A stretch of DNA of 64,000 bases from Rutstroemia sp. NJR-2017a BVV2 (GCA_002946415.1 NJPS01000016.1:496001-560000); one strand, 5' to 3'. Counted from the stretch's first letter, positions 44,462 through 57,289 are shown. A program made the numbers and translations. Notes: generated from the sequence alone by a model not told the origin.

Positions 44462-47400
44462 CTAAAACTCCTCCTCACTCGGAACCCAAATCAATAACCC
44501 CTCCTTATCAGCCTTTATCCCCTCCGTTGGCGCAACCTTCAGGACCTTCTGAAAATACCTATCCCTAATCGTGCACCTAACCGGCCCAATCCAATCCCCT
44601 CCTTTCACCGACGGCAACAACCTATACTTGATCGTTCTCCTCGATAGAGGCATTAGCTGCAACGTACTCTTATTAACCCCCGAATACGCAAACTGTTCGC
44701 TCGGCTCCATGACTATCGCGAACGAGAGGAAATGATGCGAAGGATTCTCGATCGTCACATCGAAATGTATCATGGACGGGATTGTCGAGGAATAAGTCAC
44801 TGCGGCTAGAACACGGGGTTCGCTGCTAGAGACGAGGAGGCGCGGAACAGGGACAATGCACGTATTTGTTGGAGAGCCGGGTTTGTCTCTGTGCCATTTG
44901 ATGATGAGGGAGAGGTCCAGAGTAGCTGTGCCGCGGTCGTCGAGGGAGAGTTTTTGAGTCCAGGTGTCGAATTGGGCTTCTTCTAGGACTTTGGGACTAA
45001 CGCGAAGTCCGCCTTCGGGGAGTGCACTTGTTTTCTTGGTTGAGCATTTGATGCCGCCATTCATGCCTAGGACCTGTATATCGATATCTTTGACTACCAG
45101 ATCTTCTGTTGCAAAAGATGCGAAGCGCGTTGTTAGACACCATTTCTGTGCTAATCCATGGGCTTGAACATCTGTGTCTGGACTTTCGGTGACGGGGTCG
45201 TGTGATTCTTCGTGCTTGAAGAAACTCGGCCATGGGTCGGGATGAATTCGTGGAGAAAAGTCGTAGTTCGCTTCGAAAGGACTTAGAATATTAAGTTGTA
45301 CTGACATGGACTGCAGAACCGGTGTTTCCATATCGGACACAAGATTGTATGAAGCCTTGAGGTTCAAATCGTACACAGATGGCAGATCGATCGACGAGAT
45401 GATAATCTCAACAATCGTTGACGAACCTGTGGCAATAGTCCCCAAAGACAGCTCATTTACCCCAAGCTCCTGAGAATCCTCATCTTCGACTTCTTCTGCT
45501 TGACCTGCATCAAGACGCTTCAGAGTTAATGTAGAGGGAACATTCTCTCCTAGCAGTCGCGCTTCCAAGCTCACAACAGAGTCAGCCTCCTCTCCATTCA
45601 TGACCTCAAGTCGCAACGAGATGAGTTCGTTTGTGTAAAATTGTTCCTGGAATTCTAGGATTCGTAGTTCGAGTTTTGGTGGCTTTGGTAAAACTCGAAT
45701 TAAATATGGTTTGGAACGGACGAGGGGCATCCTCGAACCATCTTCGCCATACCATGTTTCTGGGGAAGTCGAGCGTTCAAAGGAATGAACGTACTCAAGG
45801 TCAAAAAGATTTGAAGCAATCGAAAAAGTAACACTTAGTGCTCTTGCATCTCCGGCTTCTCGAAAAAGATTGCTGAACTCAAAGACCTTTATCTCACCTG
45901 CCTTGAAAGTAAGATCTGCATCACCAACGAGTGTAGGGCGACTGGAAACATCATCTGAAACATTCTCTTTTTCTTTGGCCGTATCATCCACCAGAGAGAC
46001 TTTGCTGTACAAGACTCCTCGAGAGGAGGTTGTTTTTGACCCCGGGTTGTCACTGTGCCGAAGCAAGACTGGCTTCATGCTATCATTGAATTCTACGCGG
46101 ATTTCACTTACCGTCACTGGTGTGGATGAGGGCACGGCCCAAGACGTTACTACCAGCTGTGATGAAGAATGATCGCCCACCTTAGCTTCGGATCTTTGGA
46201 ACGAATATGTGGCTGTGAGGGGAGATTGGACTTCTTTATCATGAAGAACTACAGCAGGCTTCACCTTGACTGTGCTCAAGCCTTCGAGGGATTTGGCGAT
46301 ACTGTAATGCCAGTTTGACTGGCGAGCAAAGCCTTAATTGGCGTTAGTGTTTGATTCATAGCATGCTTGACAGTACTTACAATTATGCAAGAGCTCCCAA
46401 TCCACCGCGACAATCGTACCGCCATCACCAGCCTTTGCGGCTGCCTTCCTCAAGGTCCAAGAGATCTCTTCGACGATATCCCACCATCCCTCCTCACGAT
46501 AGGTCATTTTCTGCCACAAGGGTCGTAATATTCGCAGAGCATCGTCCCATGCTTCTCTTTTCATGTGTTCCTTGCCACATTGAAAGGTGAGCTCCTGTAT
46601 GAGACGGTGCTGACCTCTAGATTGAAACTCATCAATGGCCTTGTTCAATATATCAGTAAGTAACTTGGCATGGTCCACCCCTTTTCGGCCTGGTAGAGGA
46701 TTCTCCTCGTGTGGTTGAGGACAAAGATATGTATCGTACGTGTATACTCTACTTGCAATTTGTGATGCTGGAGACGAACCTGGAGGAGATCTATCTTCCT
46801 CCGGGATGGCCAAAGCAAGTGCTCGGCGAGCTACGAGATGCTTTGCAGCCTCACGGTACCAATAACCCGGATGATGGAGGTTCTCCCAAGGACTGGTTTG
46901 ACTTGCAGTCGCTGTGATCTTATCAAGAGGTAAATATATCACTTTCTTTGCTCCAGTAAAATCTGGGATACCAATTTTCTCTATCATCTCCGCCATCACT
47001 GTCGCCCAACGAGCTTCCCACGCTTGCCAGCCGTAGGTCGATGAACCTTTACCTCTGCGATCCACGAAATTACGAATCCTGTCACGATGTGACAGCCATC
47101 GTCGAACAGCAATCGATGAATGTCCGTTCCACAGTAAACAACGCAATATCCTTATAGCAAAAACATCTGCTAGCAAGCGTCCTTCGTTCCAGCGCGGGCT
47201 CCAGTTTGCAACGGTTTCAAGGACGTCTTCACCAAGTAGGGCGTCATAACCCGTTTCAAACGAGCGGATTGCCACATCCATCTCTTGTCTGAATTCAGCG
47301 AAAACCCCAAGTTTGAAATCATAACGAACATTCCATCCTTGATTAGATAGTGTTTGTGAAGTGCCTGACGTAGGTGGTGCCGTAGGAGGAGGGACCACCC

Positions 47401-48269
47401 CTCTGTTTCGCTTTCTCCTTGAATGCTTGCTCAAATCACGATAGTATTCGATGCAAAGTGGGTATATGGTAAAGTAAATCGTCTCGACGAATGCTTGAAG
47501 TTCAACCGGGGAGCTTTGTGGAGGCAAGAAAAACAAGGAAGTTTTGGAGTCAAGACCTGTTGCTTTACGAATATTGGAAAGGCGCTCTTCTACGTCGGGG
47601 GCTGGCACACCAGGAGACTCGCTCAACAATGCAACTACTAGTCGAGTTCGGTATCCGGACTTGCTCAATGTACTCTTGATGTTGTTGATATCGGACTTCA
47701 ATTGATTATCATGTAAAGTTGCTAGATTTGGATCAGAAGTGAAATTGTAGAACGAGAGATAGGCGCTCGGTACGAAGTGCTGGTGCTTGTCTATCCATGC
47801 TGTATCCAGTAATCCATCTGGGAAAACAGTCGATCCAGGCGTTAGGGGTGACAGTGGAGAGTGTAGAATGAGGTTGGAGTTCGGAGCTGGACTGCCAGAG
47901 CTTGGAGACCATGCAGCATTTGATGGAGGGGGGGCTTTGCGACTCGGGAGGAAATAGTCCTGCATATCATTCAGCATTTGAGTCGACACGTTGTGATCAT
48001 GCCTTAACTACCCTTCCAATAACCTTCACCCTGAACTTGTTCTTGTCATTGTGCTCTGAGGCGTTCCACGGTAGACCCTCGGCGTCATTCTCACTGAAGT
48101 GCCTGAGCAGTGTTTGCGCATCCTCGGATTCCAATGGCGCAATGTCGGAGGTTATTATCACGCCCCCCTCCTTGAGTCTTGCATTGGTGGGCGACGGATC
48201 TGTTCCCAACCCTGATACTACCAGAAGTGGTATATTATGTGCTATATACGCTGGGGCATATCCATCCAT
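44462..48269 (-). CDS. trappc11: TRAPP complex subunit 11 (foie gras / gryzun)
   Basis: Large subunit of the TRAPP-type tethering complex that works in ER-to-Golgi and Golgi traffic and autophagy. 1235 aa from exons 48269..48012, 47959..46381 and 46332..44462. It starts MDGYAPAYIAHNIPLLVVSG, typical of fungal TRAPPC11. The central foie-gras region has RYDFKLGVFAEFRQEMDVAI, SFETGYDALLGEDVLETV and GYWYREAAKHLVARRALAL. After TFQCGKEHMKREAWDDALRI comes the gryzun beta-sandwich part (SPLTATYSFQRSEAKVG, PKPPKLELRILEFQEQFYTN). The C-terminus GWxxP-like segment KVAPTEGIKADKEGLLIWVP closes the protein. The two short introns (52 and 48 nt) restore VIGR|DYFLPSRKAPP and LLHNC|FARQSNWHY. The two halves would otherwise look like separate genes. 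Confidence 0.93.
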
Positions 48270-49112
48270 GTTGATGGGACTTGTGGCACCAATGGCTCCA
48301 TAAGAGTCAGGTCTGGCGCGGGTTGGTGGGTTGAGACAAGAGCAGGCTATCTCGAGCGGATTTGGATCTCATGGGCGAAAGGTTATCGAAGGCTAATCGC
48401 GCAAGGCTGAGATAAATCGACCAGGACGCGCACAGAACACGGTAAATTTATGCTATCGCAGAGCTGGAGATCAGCGCGAGTAGTCAGTCCAATAGAACAC
48501 GCTCTCGCAGCTGCAATAAAGAGTTAAGAATAGATGAGTCTCAGCACTGAGTCACCAGGGAGCACATTCGTACATGGAGCACAGTTTGTGAAGATCTGGG
48601 TGCATGTTTGGACAATTTGCATGTTGGAGTTGCTCGAGTTGATAGAACTACTGCAGCGGACGGGCCATCCAACCATCACATTGCCCGATATGCCGATCAA
48701 TTTAGCTTTTGCCGACTTTACAGCCTTGCTGTGCCCTCCCCCCAGCACAAAGCTTCACTAGATAACTTTCCTGATTCTCTTCGTTGTATGGAACTATTTC
48801 CGTTTGCACTTTTGGAGTTACTGGGCCTTTCCTACGCACAATTCTGTCCCTTCGCACTGTAAAATCGCGGTACGCCTATAATATAATCTATTCAACTCAG
48901 GGAACAGATCCTATCGGCGCATTCTTTCGCAATTCCAATTCACAATAATCAAAATATCATCGATTTACCCCGTATTCAGCTGCGCTGGTCAAGGTCACTG
49001 CGAACATCAAGTCGTGGATTGACGGATCGCCAGCTCCATATCTGTGGGGCGATTTCTCTGGCAATCGATTACAGAAATTACATGCCGCTACTTTGACGTC
49101 GAGGTTGTCACC
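48270..49112. other. Divergent intergenic region
   Basis: 843 bp between the TRAPPC11 and Rxt2 start codons. ORFs at 48524-48862 on both strands overlap and have no domain. Confidence 0.5.
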
Positions 49113-50737
49113 ATGGCCTCTCAAGCTGCCATCTTCGCAGACACAATCGCGGCCATGAAGAAGGCCGTCAAAAGGAAATCTTATGGTATTCATCCTTTCT
49201 AGCGCATAGCTACCTATCCCGCTTTACTGACAGTCTCTCACAAACAGATTCGGATTCAGATAGTTCGATCGAACGGCTTACGAACCGCGGAAACAAGTTG
49301 AGAAAGCGAGCGCGATACGTTCATCAGGGCCAATTGGCCCCGCCAACCGGTCCGCAAGTATACAGAGAGGTACGCGATGAACGAGAAGCTGCCTGTGTGC
49401 GAGATACCCCGACCATTATTTTGACGTTTTAGTAGACAATTGAATATGCTGGCTACACGAGAGACATTATCAGTCGGAAGCCCCCACTTGTTGACGAGGA
49501 CGGTTACGAAATCAATAGTGACGAAGACGATGAAAGGGCTGAGGCTATCGCGATGGAGAATGCCGAGTTCGACCCGTATGCAGATATTAAATTAGAAGGT
49601 ATGCTATTTCGCAGGAGTTATACAATTTTGGACTTCTCTTGCTAACCATATCTCGGCGTAGAACTCCTTGCCCCTCTAACAACTGCTTCGGAATTGCCTG
49701 ATCATCCAAGCTTATCACAACCCTTCAAGTCCAAAGTTTTAACGGAATTAACTCGTAATGCTGGGGAGATGGTACAAAAGGAAATGGAATCACTGTGGAA
49801 GATCAAGCATCTTCTCACCAAGTTCAGTGGTCATCACACTTGGATGCCTTGCGAGACTGTCGAAACCGAAAATGACGTCGCCTTCTTTGAGACCGAAACA
49901 GAGCGGCAACGAAACAAACTCAAGAGGATCGCTGGGCAGGATATGGATATCATATCCAGTGGCACCTTGCCTTCCGAGGATGGCGTGGCTGTCTCCGGTC
50001 TAATGATCATGGGTGTGGAGGGAGGAAGCACACCAGGATCAGCGATGAATAGGTCGAAAGGCAAAGGGAAAGAAGTAGAAGTGGATGCGAATGCAACTCT
50101 GACATCCGAATTTTCGAATGGATCAGTAGTGGGTCCATCTAGCATGAATGGCCCCGACAACAGAACTGGGGCAAGCTCAGATTCGGCACCTCTGAACGAT
50201 ATCGAGATGCAAGAGAAGCCACATGTCGCAGGCGAGGAAATGGATTTGGAGGTCGAGGATACGGATGATATTCCCATACCCCGTCGTATGAGAACGCGAG
50301 CCCAGGCACAGGCAGTGTCTGACGGCGTAACCGACCTGATAGGCTCAATCTCATCCGACCCGGACGATGAGCCGTACATCCATCCATATTTTCTAGCTCC
50401 AGAATCATCGATACCGGATCGGGATCTTTACTTGCCTAAGCATGAGGCGGAAGAATTGAGGAAACTCTTGCAGCTGTATATCCAGAAACAAGAGGAGATT
50501 ATCCGAGGTGCCCAGAGAGTTTATGAGGGGCTTCTGAAGGCTGATCGTTTACGACATCTTGTGATGAAGTGGGCGAAAGCTGAAGGCCATGTTGGCGCAA
50601 ATCGAGATATGTCAGATGGTGAAGATTGGTATGATAAAGAGGAGTGGGGACTGGATGATGATCTCAAGAAGGGACAGGATGAAGAGGAGGAAGATGCTGT
50701 GACAACAGCAAAGAAGACCAGAACTAGACGGCAATGA
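49113..50737 (+). CDS. rxt2: Rxt2-like subunit of the Rpd3L histone deacetylase complex
   Basis: Transcription-repression complex subunit with the RXT2 N-terminal domain. 477 aa from exons 49113-49185, 49248-49369, 49436-49598 and 49662-50737. The domain signature is NRGNKLRKRARYVHQGQL, GPQVYRETIEYAGYTRDIIS, PLVDEDGYEI, then EFDPYADIKLEELLAPLTTA and SLWKIKHLLTKFSGHHTW. The rest is acidic and disordered, ending in a helix (KHEAEELRKLLQLYIQKQEE) with RLRHLVMKWAKAEG and a Lys/Glu tail. The third acceptor must be the second of two adjacent AGs (agtag|ACA), as the first would create a stop. Nuclear. Family assignment is strong for the first ~210 residues. Confidence 0.88.
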
Positions 50738-51304
50738 TCCTTTGGGCTGACAGTTTTGTGGGTTAACGGCAGGCGTAACGGTATGGTAATGAAATTGGTT
50801 GAAAGGGGATATACTGAACGGACGGAGATACCATATTATGAAGGCGCAATAACTTGGGGAATGATTGTGTTCTCCATTTCACGCCCCTAAGATGGATGGC
50901 GCGGTATATCCGACAATTCCCCTGTAGATACAAAAGCCAAAAGACTTTCAACTTCATATAGATTACAACTTGGCGGATTGCGAATGGTGTGATAGAGGGT
51001 GTATTTTTGGTTGAAGTACACGCATCCGAATGGGAAATAATGTGCATCGCTAAGAAGATTGAAACCCCGCAAAAAAATGAACGCTCCTGCCATTTTGCTC
51101 CTCGCCAAGGCCGTTTTCGAGCTCGCTTCGACGTCATGTCTAAATGATTCGTGGAGCTTTCGAAATGCACGTGAAATTCAACCACTATCGTGAGCTTCAA
51201 ATACTAACAGATATTCTTACGGCAATAGTACTTGACAACTTGCATTTTCTGTACATTTCTCCTTTTGTGTTGTTCTACTTTCCTCCTCTTGAGCTTAAAA
51301 CACC
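50738..51304. other. Tandem intergenic region, no gene supported
   Basis: 567 bp between Rxt2 stop and Opi3 start. Minus-strand ORFs here are not conserved-looking. Confidence 0.5.
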
Positions 51305-52099
51305 ATGACAAGTTTCCTAGGTAATAACAGAGGTCTGGTCGATTTCGACCAAAAAAGCTTAGCAAGTACGTCGACGTCAGTCCTGGCAAACAGCTTCAAA
51401 ATATACTAACCACCTCTCATAGTTGCGGCAGCCTCAATTGCATTCAATCCCATATTCTGGAAGTAAGCTTCATATTCATCCTTTCCTCTCCAATATTCAA
51501 CTAACCACATTTTCCAGTACCGTCGCCCGTCAAGGTACTTCAACCCCTCATATAGCTCCCCCATCCAGGCAATTAACACCTCACACTTAGAATACCATAA
51601 TAAAATCCTCACCCGCCTCTTCAACGGCAACTCCCGACTCGGCTGCTACTTTCTTGCCGTAACAATCTTCTCCCTCGGCATCTTTCGCGATTTCCTCTAC
51701 GAGCGAGCGCTTCGTTCTCAGCCCACTCACCCGCTTCTCCTCTCCCCGGCCTCGACCTACACTGCATATGCACTCCTAGCATGTGGCAATACACTTGTTC
51801 TTTCCTCCATGTGGGCTCTTGGTATCACTGGTACATATTTGGGGGACTATTTCGGCATTTTGATGGATAAAATGGTTACTGGATTCCCGTTCAACGTCTG
51901 CAGTGCGCCGATGTACTATGGAAGTACTATGAGCTTTTTGGGAACAGCGTTGTTGTGGGGCAAGCCTGCGGGGATTCTTTTGACTGCTGAGGTCTTCGTG
52001 GTTTATTTGTTGGCATTGAGATTTGAGGACCCGTTTACTGCCGGAATCTACGCGAAGAGAGAGAGGCAGAGAAGCCAGAAGGGAAAGAAGAGTTCGTAG
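51305..52099 (+). CDS. opi3: Phospholipid methyltransferase Opi3 (PEMT class)
   Basis: Integral ER enzyme performing the last SAM-dependent methylations from phosphatidyl-monomethylethanolamine to phosphatidylcholine. 208 aa from exons 51305-51365, 51423-51462, 51518-51534 and 51591-52099. It starts MTSFLGNNRGLVDFDQKSLA. Hydrophobic helices include IAAASIAFNPIFWNTVARQE, CYFLAVTIFSLGIF and LACGNTLVLSSMWALG. The signature GTYLGDYFGILMDKMVTGFP and the SAM-proximal NVCSAPMYYGSTMSFLG follow, with the C-terminal RFEDPFTAGIYAKRE. The length equals the yeast protein's (about 206 aa). Exon 3 is a 17-nt micro-exon (TVARQ) needed to keep NPIFWNTVARQEYHNK intact. Confidence 0.93.
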
Positions 52100-52479
52100 A
52101 TCATGATCGGCGGTGGGGTGGGGAAGTATGTTGACTACGGGGTGTGGGGTGGACTAGCTGTGGAAGATTCTCGGGGTGATTTAGAGGTCGAAGCAAAGCA
52201 TTGGGCGATGGTTGGATGGAGGTGACGGCGATTTATTATTCTATGTGCGAAGTGGTGGATTGGTGCATACATTTACAGCGAAAGCGAGATACCAAAAACG
52301 GGGTTCAACAACGGAAGTTCAGGGTTGCATAGATATGCATAGATATCAACTAACTTTGCATCACAGGTGTTCATGGGATGGGAGATAAAATTTTCTTACA
52401 AACTTAATGGCGCCAAATAAGTTTTTATGTACATTCTATGGTCTTTACTGCAAGTGTTGTCTTAGTATTCACCGCAAAA
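52100..52479. other. Convergent 3' spacer
   Basis: 380 bp between the Opi3 and amidase stop codons. Nothing is recognised. Confidence 0.5.
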
Positions 52480-53637
52480 TCATAGTTCTGGATAAACATC
52501 CCTAGAAAGTGTCAGCAAAGCTTCGTCGTCGTCGTCATCATCACACCATGCTTACGTTCTCCTCAGCAACGGCATCTTTTCCTTGATCTCTTCCCAATAT
52601 TTCAAGTCGATATCAACGAGACCAATCTCCGGTTCTTGGCCCTCTCCTGTCAGATCCAGAAGAACTTTTCCCCACGGATCCACGACCATGGAATGTCCAT
52701 AGCTTGTGCGTTTCTCGTTATGAGCCCCGACTTGAGCAGCGGCTATCACATAGGCCTGCGATTCGATGGCTCGAGATCGGAGGAGTACTTCCCAGTGAGC
52801 GGTTCCTGTGGGAACGGTGAATGCGGATGGATAGGTGAGAATTTGAGTCAATTGGCGATGCAGGCTCAGTGATGGTTCGGGGAAGCGCAGCTGGAGAGGT
52901 TAGTCAAGCAAGAAGACAAGTAGAATGGAGAGTTTGCTAGGCAGTGTTTACCCTGGGGTGGAAATAGGTAGAATATCACTTGATATGCATCCTCAAAGCA
53001 CTCGCCTCGCTCCCCCTACGACTCTTCTTTCCGTCCATCAGCCAATTTCTAGCACAATACAGCACTTACATCAAAACAAATCAACAACCCCACCCTCCCC
53101 AAGACCGTCTCCACCGGCGGCACTATCTTCTTCCCTTTTTCCACACTATTGCTCTCCTTTAGATTCCCATAGTCAAATAAATGCAGCTTATCATAATAAG
53201 CCTTGATCTCCCCCTGTTCATCAATCCAACAGCTCCTATTGAACAGCTTCTTGCCGTCTGGAGCGGGCACGTGAATGCCCACGTTGATTGCTAAAGAGGC
53301 TTCCTTGGCTGCTTGACGGAGGCCCAGAACGAAGGGAGAGCTGTGCATAGGCTGAGCGAGAGAGATGGATTCACTGGGTGAGGAGGCTATGTAGTCGGTT
53401 GCTTCCGGGAGGAAGAGTGCCTGAGAGAAAAGGTGTGAGATTGAGGATGAGACTTAGGGAGTGTTAGAGAGGAGACAAACTTTTGCCCCTGCAGCCGAGG
53501 CCTTCTTAATGAGAGTTTGGCAGAGTGAGAGATTGTGGGTCATGGATGCTGTTGAGCATAGTTGCCCGATTGCCTGGTGGGATGGTTAGTTGCTATTGCT
53601 TTGTAGTTCGGATGTGGGGTCTTACTGCGAGGGTCAT
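52480..53637 (-). CDS. Nitrilase-superfamily amidase (Nit1/deaminated-glutathione amidase type)
   Basis: Carbon-nitrogen hydrolase of 270 aa; exons 53637..53626 (12 nt), 53573..53481, 53420..53070, 52890..52556, 52501..52480. The catalytic triad is visible: E41 in ALFLPEATDY, K113 in YYDKLHLFDYG and C150 in GLLICFDLRFPE, the last split by an intron between FD and LRF. It begins MTLAAIGQLCSTASMTHNLS, as in Nit1/Nit2. HWEVLLRSRAIESQAYVIAA and GHSMVVDPWGKVLLDL are family blocks. Family members repair deaminated glutathione or hydrolyse omega-amides; the exact substrate is an inference. The start exon has just four codons but a clean GTAAGA donor. Confidence 0.9.
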
Positions 53638-54184
53638 TCTGAGATATGTATGAGGTAAAGGATGAACGAAATTTAGTTGAAAACTCGATTTAAGTCAATT
53701 CTTTCATATATGGAGAAACTCATGTAGAGTCCATGAGCCATATTATTGGCCGGTTATGGTTTGATTCTGCTGACAAACAACCAGAGCTCACTTGCATCTG
53801 CAAACCGACTTCGGCACGGAACGGGGTGAGATTAAGCAAGGTAGCAGTAGTAAACTGGAAATAATCTACAGTGTTACTATCTTTATCTTCTCCCATTTTC
53901 GACATGCCGTCGATGTTTATTGCACCGGGAGCTTTAACAATAAATTAGGATTACTATTCATGAAGGCTGACCATTCATCAGGAGTCTTTTTGATTGACTA
54001 TATGAGATGACGTCCTTCAAAGACCCCAAGCTTTTTGACCGACGCCTAGTACCCCATATAAATTTTTCGAACAACCCGAAAACCTCCACAACCCCAACCT
54101 GACGTGAGCTTTTTGATATATAAAAGGCTCCCAGAATCCTCTCACTCTACTGACCGAAATGCCCTTATCACCATAAAAATAGAA
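53638..54184. other. Divergent intergenic region
   Basis: 547 bp between two start codons. Nothing is recognised beyond a TATATAAAAGG TATA-like sequence at about 54116-54126, 59 bp before the carrier start codon. Confidence 0.5.
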
Positions 54185-55269
54185 ATGTCAAATGGCGGAA
54201 CGGCCGGGAAATCGTCATCTTGTATGGTTCCCCTCTCTACCCACAAAGCTCTTAAACAAAGCACAAACTGACGAACCCCGCACTCACAGACTTCCACTTC
54301 GTAGCTGGACTAGGATCAGGCGTGCTCTCCGCAGTTCTTCTCCAACCCGCCGACCTCCTCAAGACCCGCCTGCAACAATCCAACCACAAAACCCTGCTCG
54401 CCACGATCCGCGAGCTCTCCTCCCAACCCAACACCATCCGGTCCTTCTGGCGCGGCACCACCCCCTCCGCGCTGCGCACCGGCTTCGGCTCCGCCATCTA
54501 CTTCACCAGTCTCAATGCGCTGCGGCAAAATGTCGCGCGCTCGAATCTGCTCCGCACGATTGGTGTAGTCGAACCTACCTCTCGCGCACCACTAGTTACC
54601 AAACATGGGCATTCATCCTCCCTCCCCAAGCTCTCGAATCTCGCCAATCTGACGACTGGAGCGGTGGCGCGGGCTTCGGCGGGGTTTATTCTTATGCCTA
54701 TGACGATCATCAAAGTGCGGTATGAATCCAATCTCTACGCCTACAAGTCTATTCTCGGTGCTGGACGGGACATACTACAGACCGAGGGGTTGCGGGGTTT
54801 CTTTTCGGGATTCGGAGCTACGGCTATTAGAGATGCGCCGTATGCGGGGTTGTACGTGTTATTCTACGAGCAGTTGAAGAAACGCCTCAGTGCGTTAACA
54901 CAGCGCATGCCGCCTGTAGCAGGCGAATTGGTCGAGAGCATGAATATGAGCATGAAGGGGTCCACATCCGCATCAATTAATTTCGGATCGGGGGTGCTAG
55001 CTGCGGGAATGGCGACCGCGATCACGAATCCGTTTGATGCGATCAAGACGCGGATTCAGCTGCAGCCGAAGCGGTATTTGAATATGATGCATGCGGCGCG
55101 GAAGATGGTGGGGGAAGAAGGTGTGAAGAGTCTGTTCGATGGGCTGGGCTTGCGGATGGGGAGGAAGGCGATTAGTTCGGCGTTGGCGTGGACGTTGTAT
55201 GAGGAGATGGTTAGGAGGGCGGAGGGGGCGTGGGCGAAGGCTGCGGTGGAGGCGGAGACGGTGGTTTGA
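54185..55269 (+). CDS. hem25: Mitochondrial glycine carrier Hem25/SLC25A38
   Basis: Inner-membrane mitochondrial carrier that imports glycine for the first step of haem synthesis. 338 aa from exons 54185-54221 and 54290-55269. Three carrier repeats each carry Px[DE]xx[KR]-type motifs: [27 protein letters not shown] and [14 protein letters not shown], with the second degenerate (PMTIIK), as in this subfamily. Family landmarks are [40 protein letters not shown] and [22 protein letters not shown] loop insertion at about residues 195-225 is serine/methionine-rich. The single intron lies directly before the first transmembrane helix. Length and motifs agree with Hem25. Confidence 0.93.
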
Positions 55270-55668
55270 GGTGGGAGGTATGGATGCCGGATGCCGGCTT
55301 TACTCAACTTTGGAGTTTAAAAGAGTATCATTTTACTACTTTGTGTGGGATTGGAAGATGTGCTGGGAGTCAGGTCACGAATGAGTACGGCTCCATGTAT
55401 GTTATAATCTTCTTCAACTGGGTATTTCAACTAAGGACAAGAAGAGCTGGAGATGTGCGTGGAAAGAAAAAGTCAAAAGAATAAAAGAAAGAAAATCCAC
55501 CTCTCAGACCAAAGATCAGCTTCAAGTCCCCCCACAACCAACCCACAACCATTGAATACCAAATCCCCGATCCAGATTCCTATTCCTATTACTCCAATCC
55601 CATCCTCATCCTCATTCCCATCTGATCATAATTCATCACTATTATCCCACTAACCAAGTACACCTGCC
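55270..55668. other. Convergent 3' spacer
   Basis: 399 bp between the Hem25 and coiled-coil gene stop codons. Nothing is recognised. Confidence 0.5.
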
Positions 55669-57289
55669 CTACCTCCCAGCAGCCCACCTAACAAATGGTG
55701 ATGGCGACCTGGATCGATGTTTCCTCCTCTCAATCACCAGCTGCATATCATCGCTCTTATGATGATGATGTCTCTTCTTCCTGCCGCCGCCCTCAACGAC
55801 GTATTCCTTAATGTATTCGATGGTCTCGGTCTGCTGAACAGGCGGGCGCACGATTGCCAGGCGTGTTTCTCGGAGTTGGCGGGTATGTGCCCAGAGGGCA
55901 TCTTGCTCGTCCTCGGGCACCCAGCGTTTGATGAGGATGAAGTCGGGGTCCTGCGAGGGGTGTTAGTAGGAGATTCATAAGAGGGGGAGATGGTCTGAGA
56001 GTGGAATGGGAAGTTCTTACCTCTTTGTCGAATTCATACTGGATTCCATATACACGCAACGTTTCAATCGAAAGATGTCGTCTCGACATACGCGTATATG
56101 TGGGTCTTGGTGCCATCACTGGAGGCGGCGGTGGCGGACGGGGGTGTTGATGTTGATGTTGATGAACAGGCGCAGGTGGCATTGCTGGCTTCGGCAGCTC
56201 ACCCTTCGAAATAGCCACAATTGTGCGCTCATCCAGACCAGCTTTATGCAAATCCTCATGAAGACGGCGTTGATATTCCTTCTCTCTCGCATCTTTCTCT
56301 GCCTTTTCTCTAGCCAGTCGAGCTGCTTCCTGCTTTTTGAAGTTCTCGATGATTTCTTCTCTTTCCTTGCGCTCCTTGGCGGCTTTGGCTTCTTCCTCGC
56401 GTTTGAACTTTGCGATGGCTTCGTCGCGTTCGGCCTTTTCGCGGGCGGCGCGCTCAGCTTCTTCACGCTTGAACTTTTCAATTGCTTCTTCTCTTTCTTT
56501 CTTTTCGCGCGCCAGTCGTTCTTGTTCCATGCGCTTCATGCGTTCGTATGTATCTCTGATTTCTTTGTCGGCTCGCTCTTTTTCTTCGGCGGTTCGTCTG
56601 TCTCTCTCCATTCTCTTCTTTTCCTCTTTCAATGTCAAGAGCTCGAATTCTTCTCTTAACAATCTCTCGGTTCGCTCTTTCTCCTTCTCGGATCTATATC
56701 TCTCCAACTCCCCTTTGGCCCTCTCCTCCTCTCTCAACAACCTCTCCCTCTCCCTCAACTGCCTTTCCGTCTTCTCTCTCTCCCTCTCGCGCTCCCCCTC
56801 CGCTCTGTATCTCTCCAACTCATTCCTCGTTCTTTCCAACTCCAGATCATCCCTGGAGAAACTCGTCCGTCCACTCGACGGCGAGTGTGAGATACTCACA
56901 TGACGACTATGACTGCGGTGTCGTCTCCCCCTACCTCCACCCACACTCAATCGATGATGGGAACGATCATAAAGCGAGTCGGAATCATCGCTATCGCTGT
57001 AATCATTATACACTCGTTGGTTGTTGATCACGATAGGAGCAACAGCGGGGGCAGCGACAGGTGCAGCCGGAGGAGGTGGTGGAACAGGTGATCGCTCACG
57101 ACGTTGGCCCGTTGAGTGCGAGCGGCGGATTGCACCGATCTCGGGTGCTAGGTAGGCCGTGGTGCCGTAGCGGTAACCGGCGCGGAGAGGTGGTGACTCG
57201 CCGCCTGGTCGTCGGTAGGGAATAGAGGGGGCCGGGTCACGACCGCGCGAAATGCGAATGTCGACGTCTTCTTCGCGGTAATAAGGCAT
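55669..57289 (-). CDS. Coiled-coil protein with conserved C-terminal module
   Basis: 516 aa from exons 57289..56021 and 55950..55669. It starts MPYYREEDVDIRISRGRDPA, continues with a Pro/Ala/Ser-rich stretch, an Asp/Ser tract and an Arg/His/Ser-rich region. About 230 residues of charged, Glu/Arg/Lys-rich coiled coil follow (repeated REKxERxEAIxKFKREE-type units). A short helical part (DLHKAGLDERTIVAISKGE) precedes a His/Pro linker and a compact C-terminal module RRHLSIETLRVYGIQYEFDK plus DPDFILIKRWVPEDEQDALW. The last part is basic and contains HHHHKSDDMQLVIERRKHRS. I recognise a layout common in Pezizomycotina proteins with no assigned role. The intron keeps EFDKE|DPDFILI in frame. No enzyme motif is seen. 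Confidence 0.8.

Noticed and set aside
44462..47989. Two separate large minus-strand genes
   Set aside because: A 48-nt intron at 46333-46380 joins them, and another at 47960-48011 adds the N-terminus, giving one TRAPPC11 protein.
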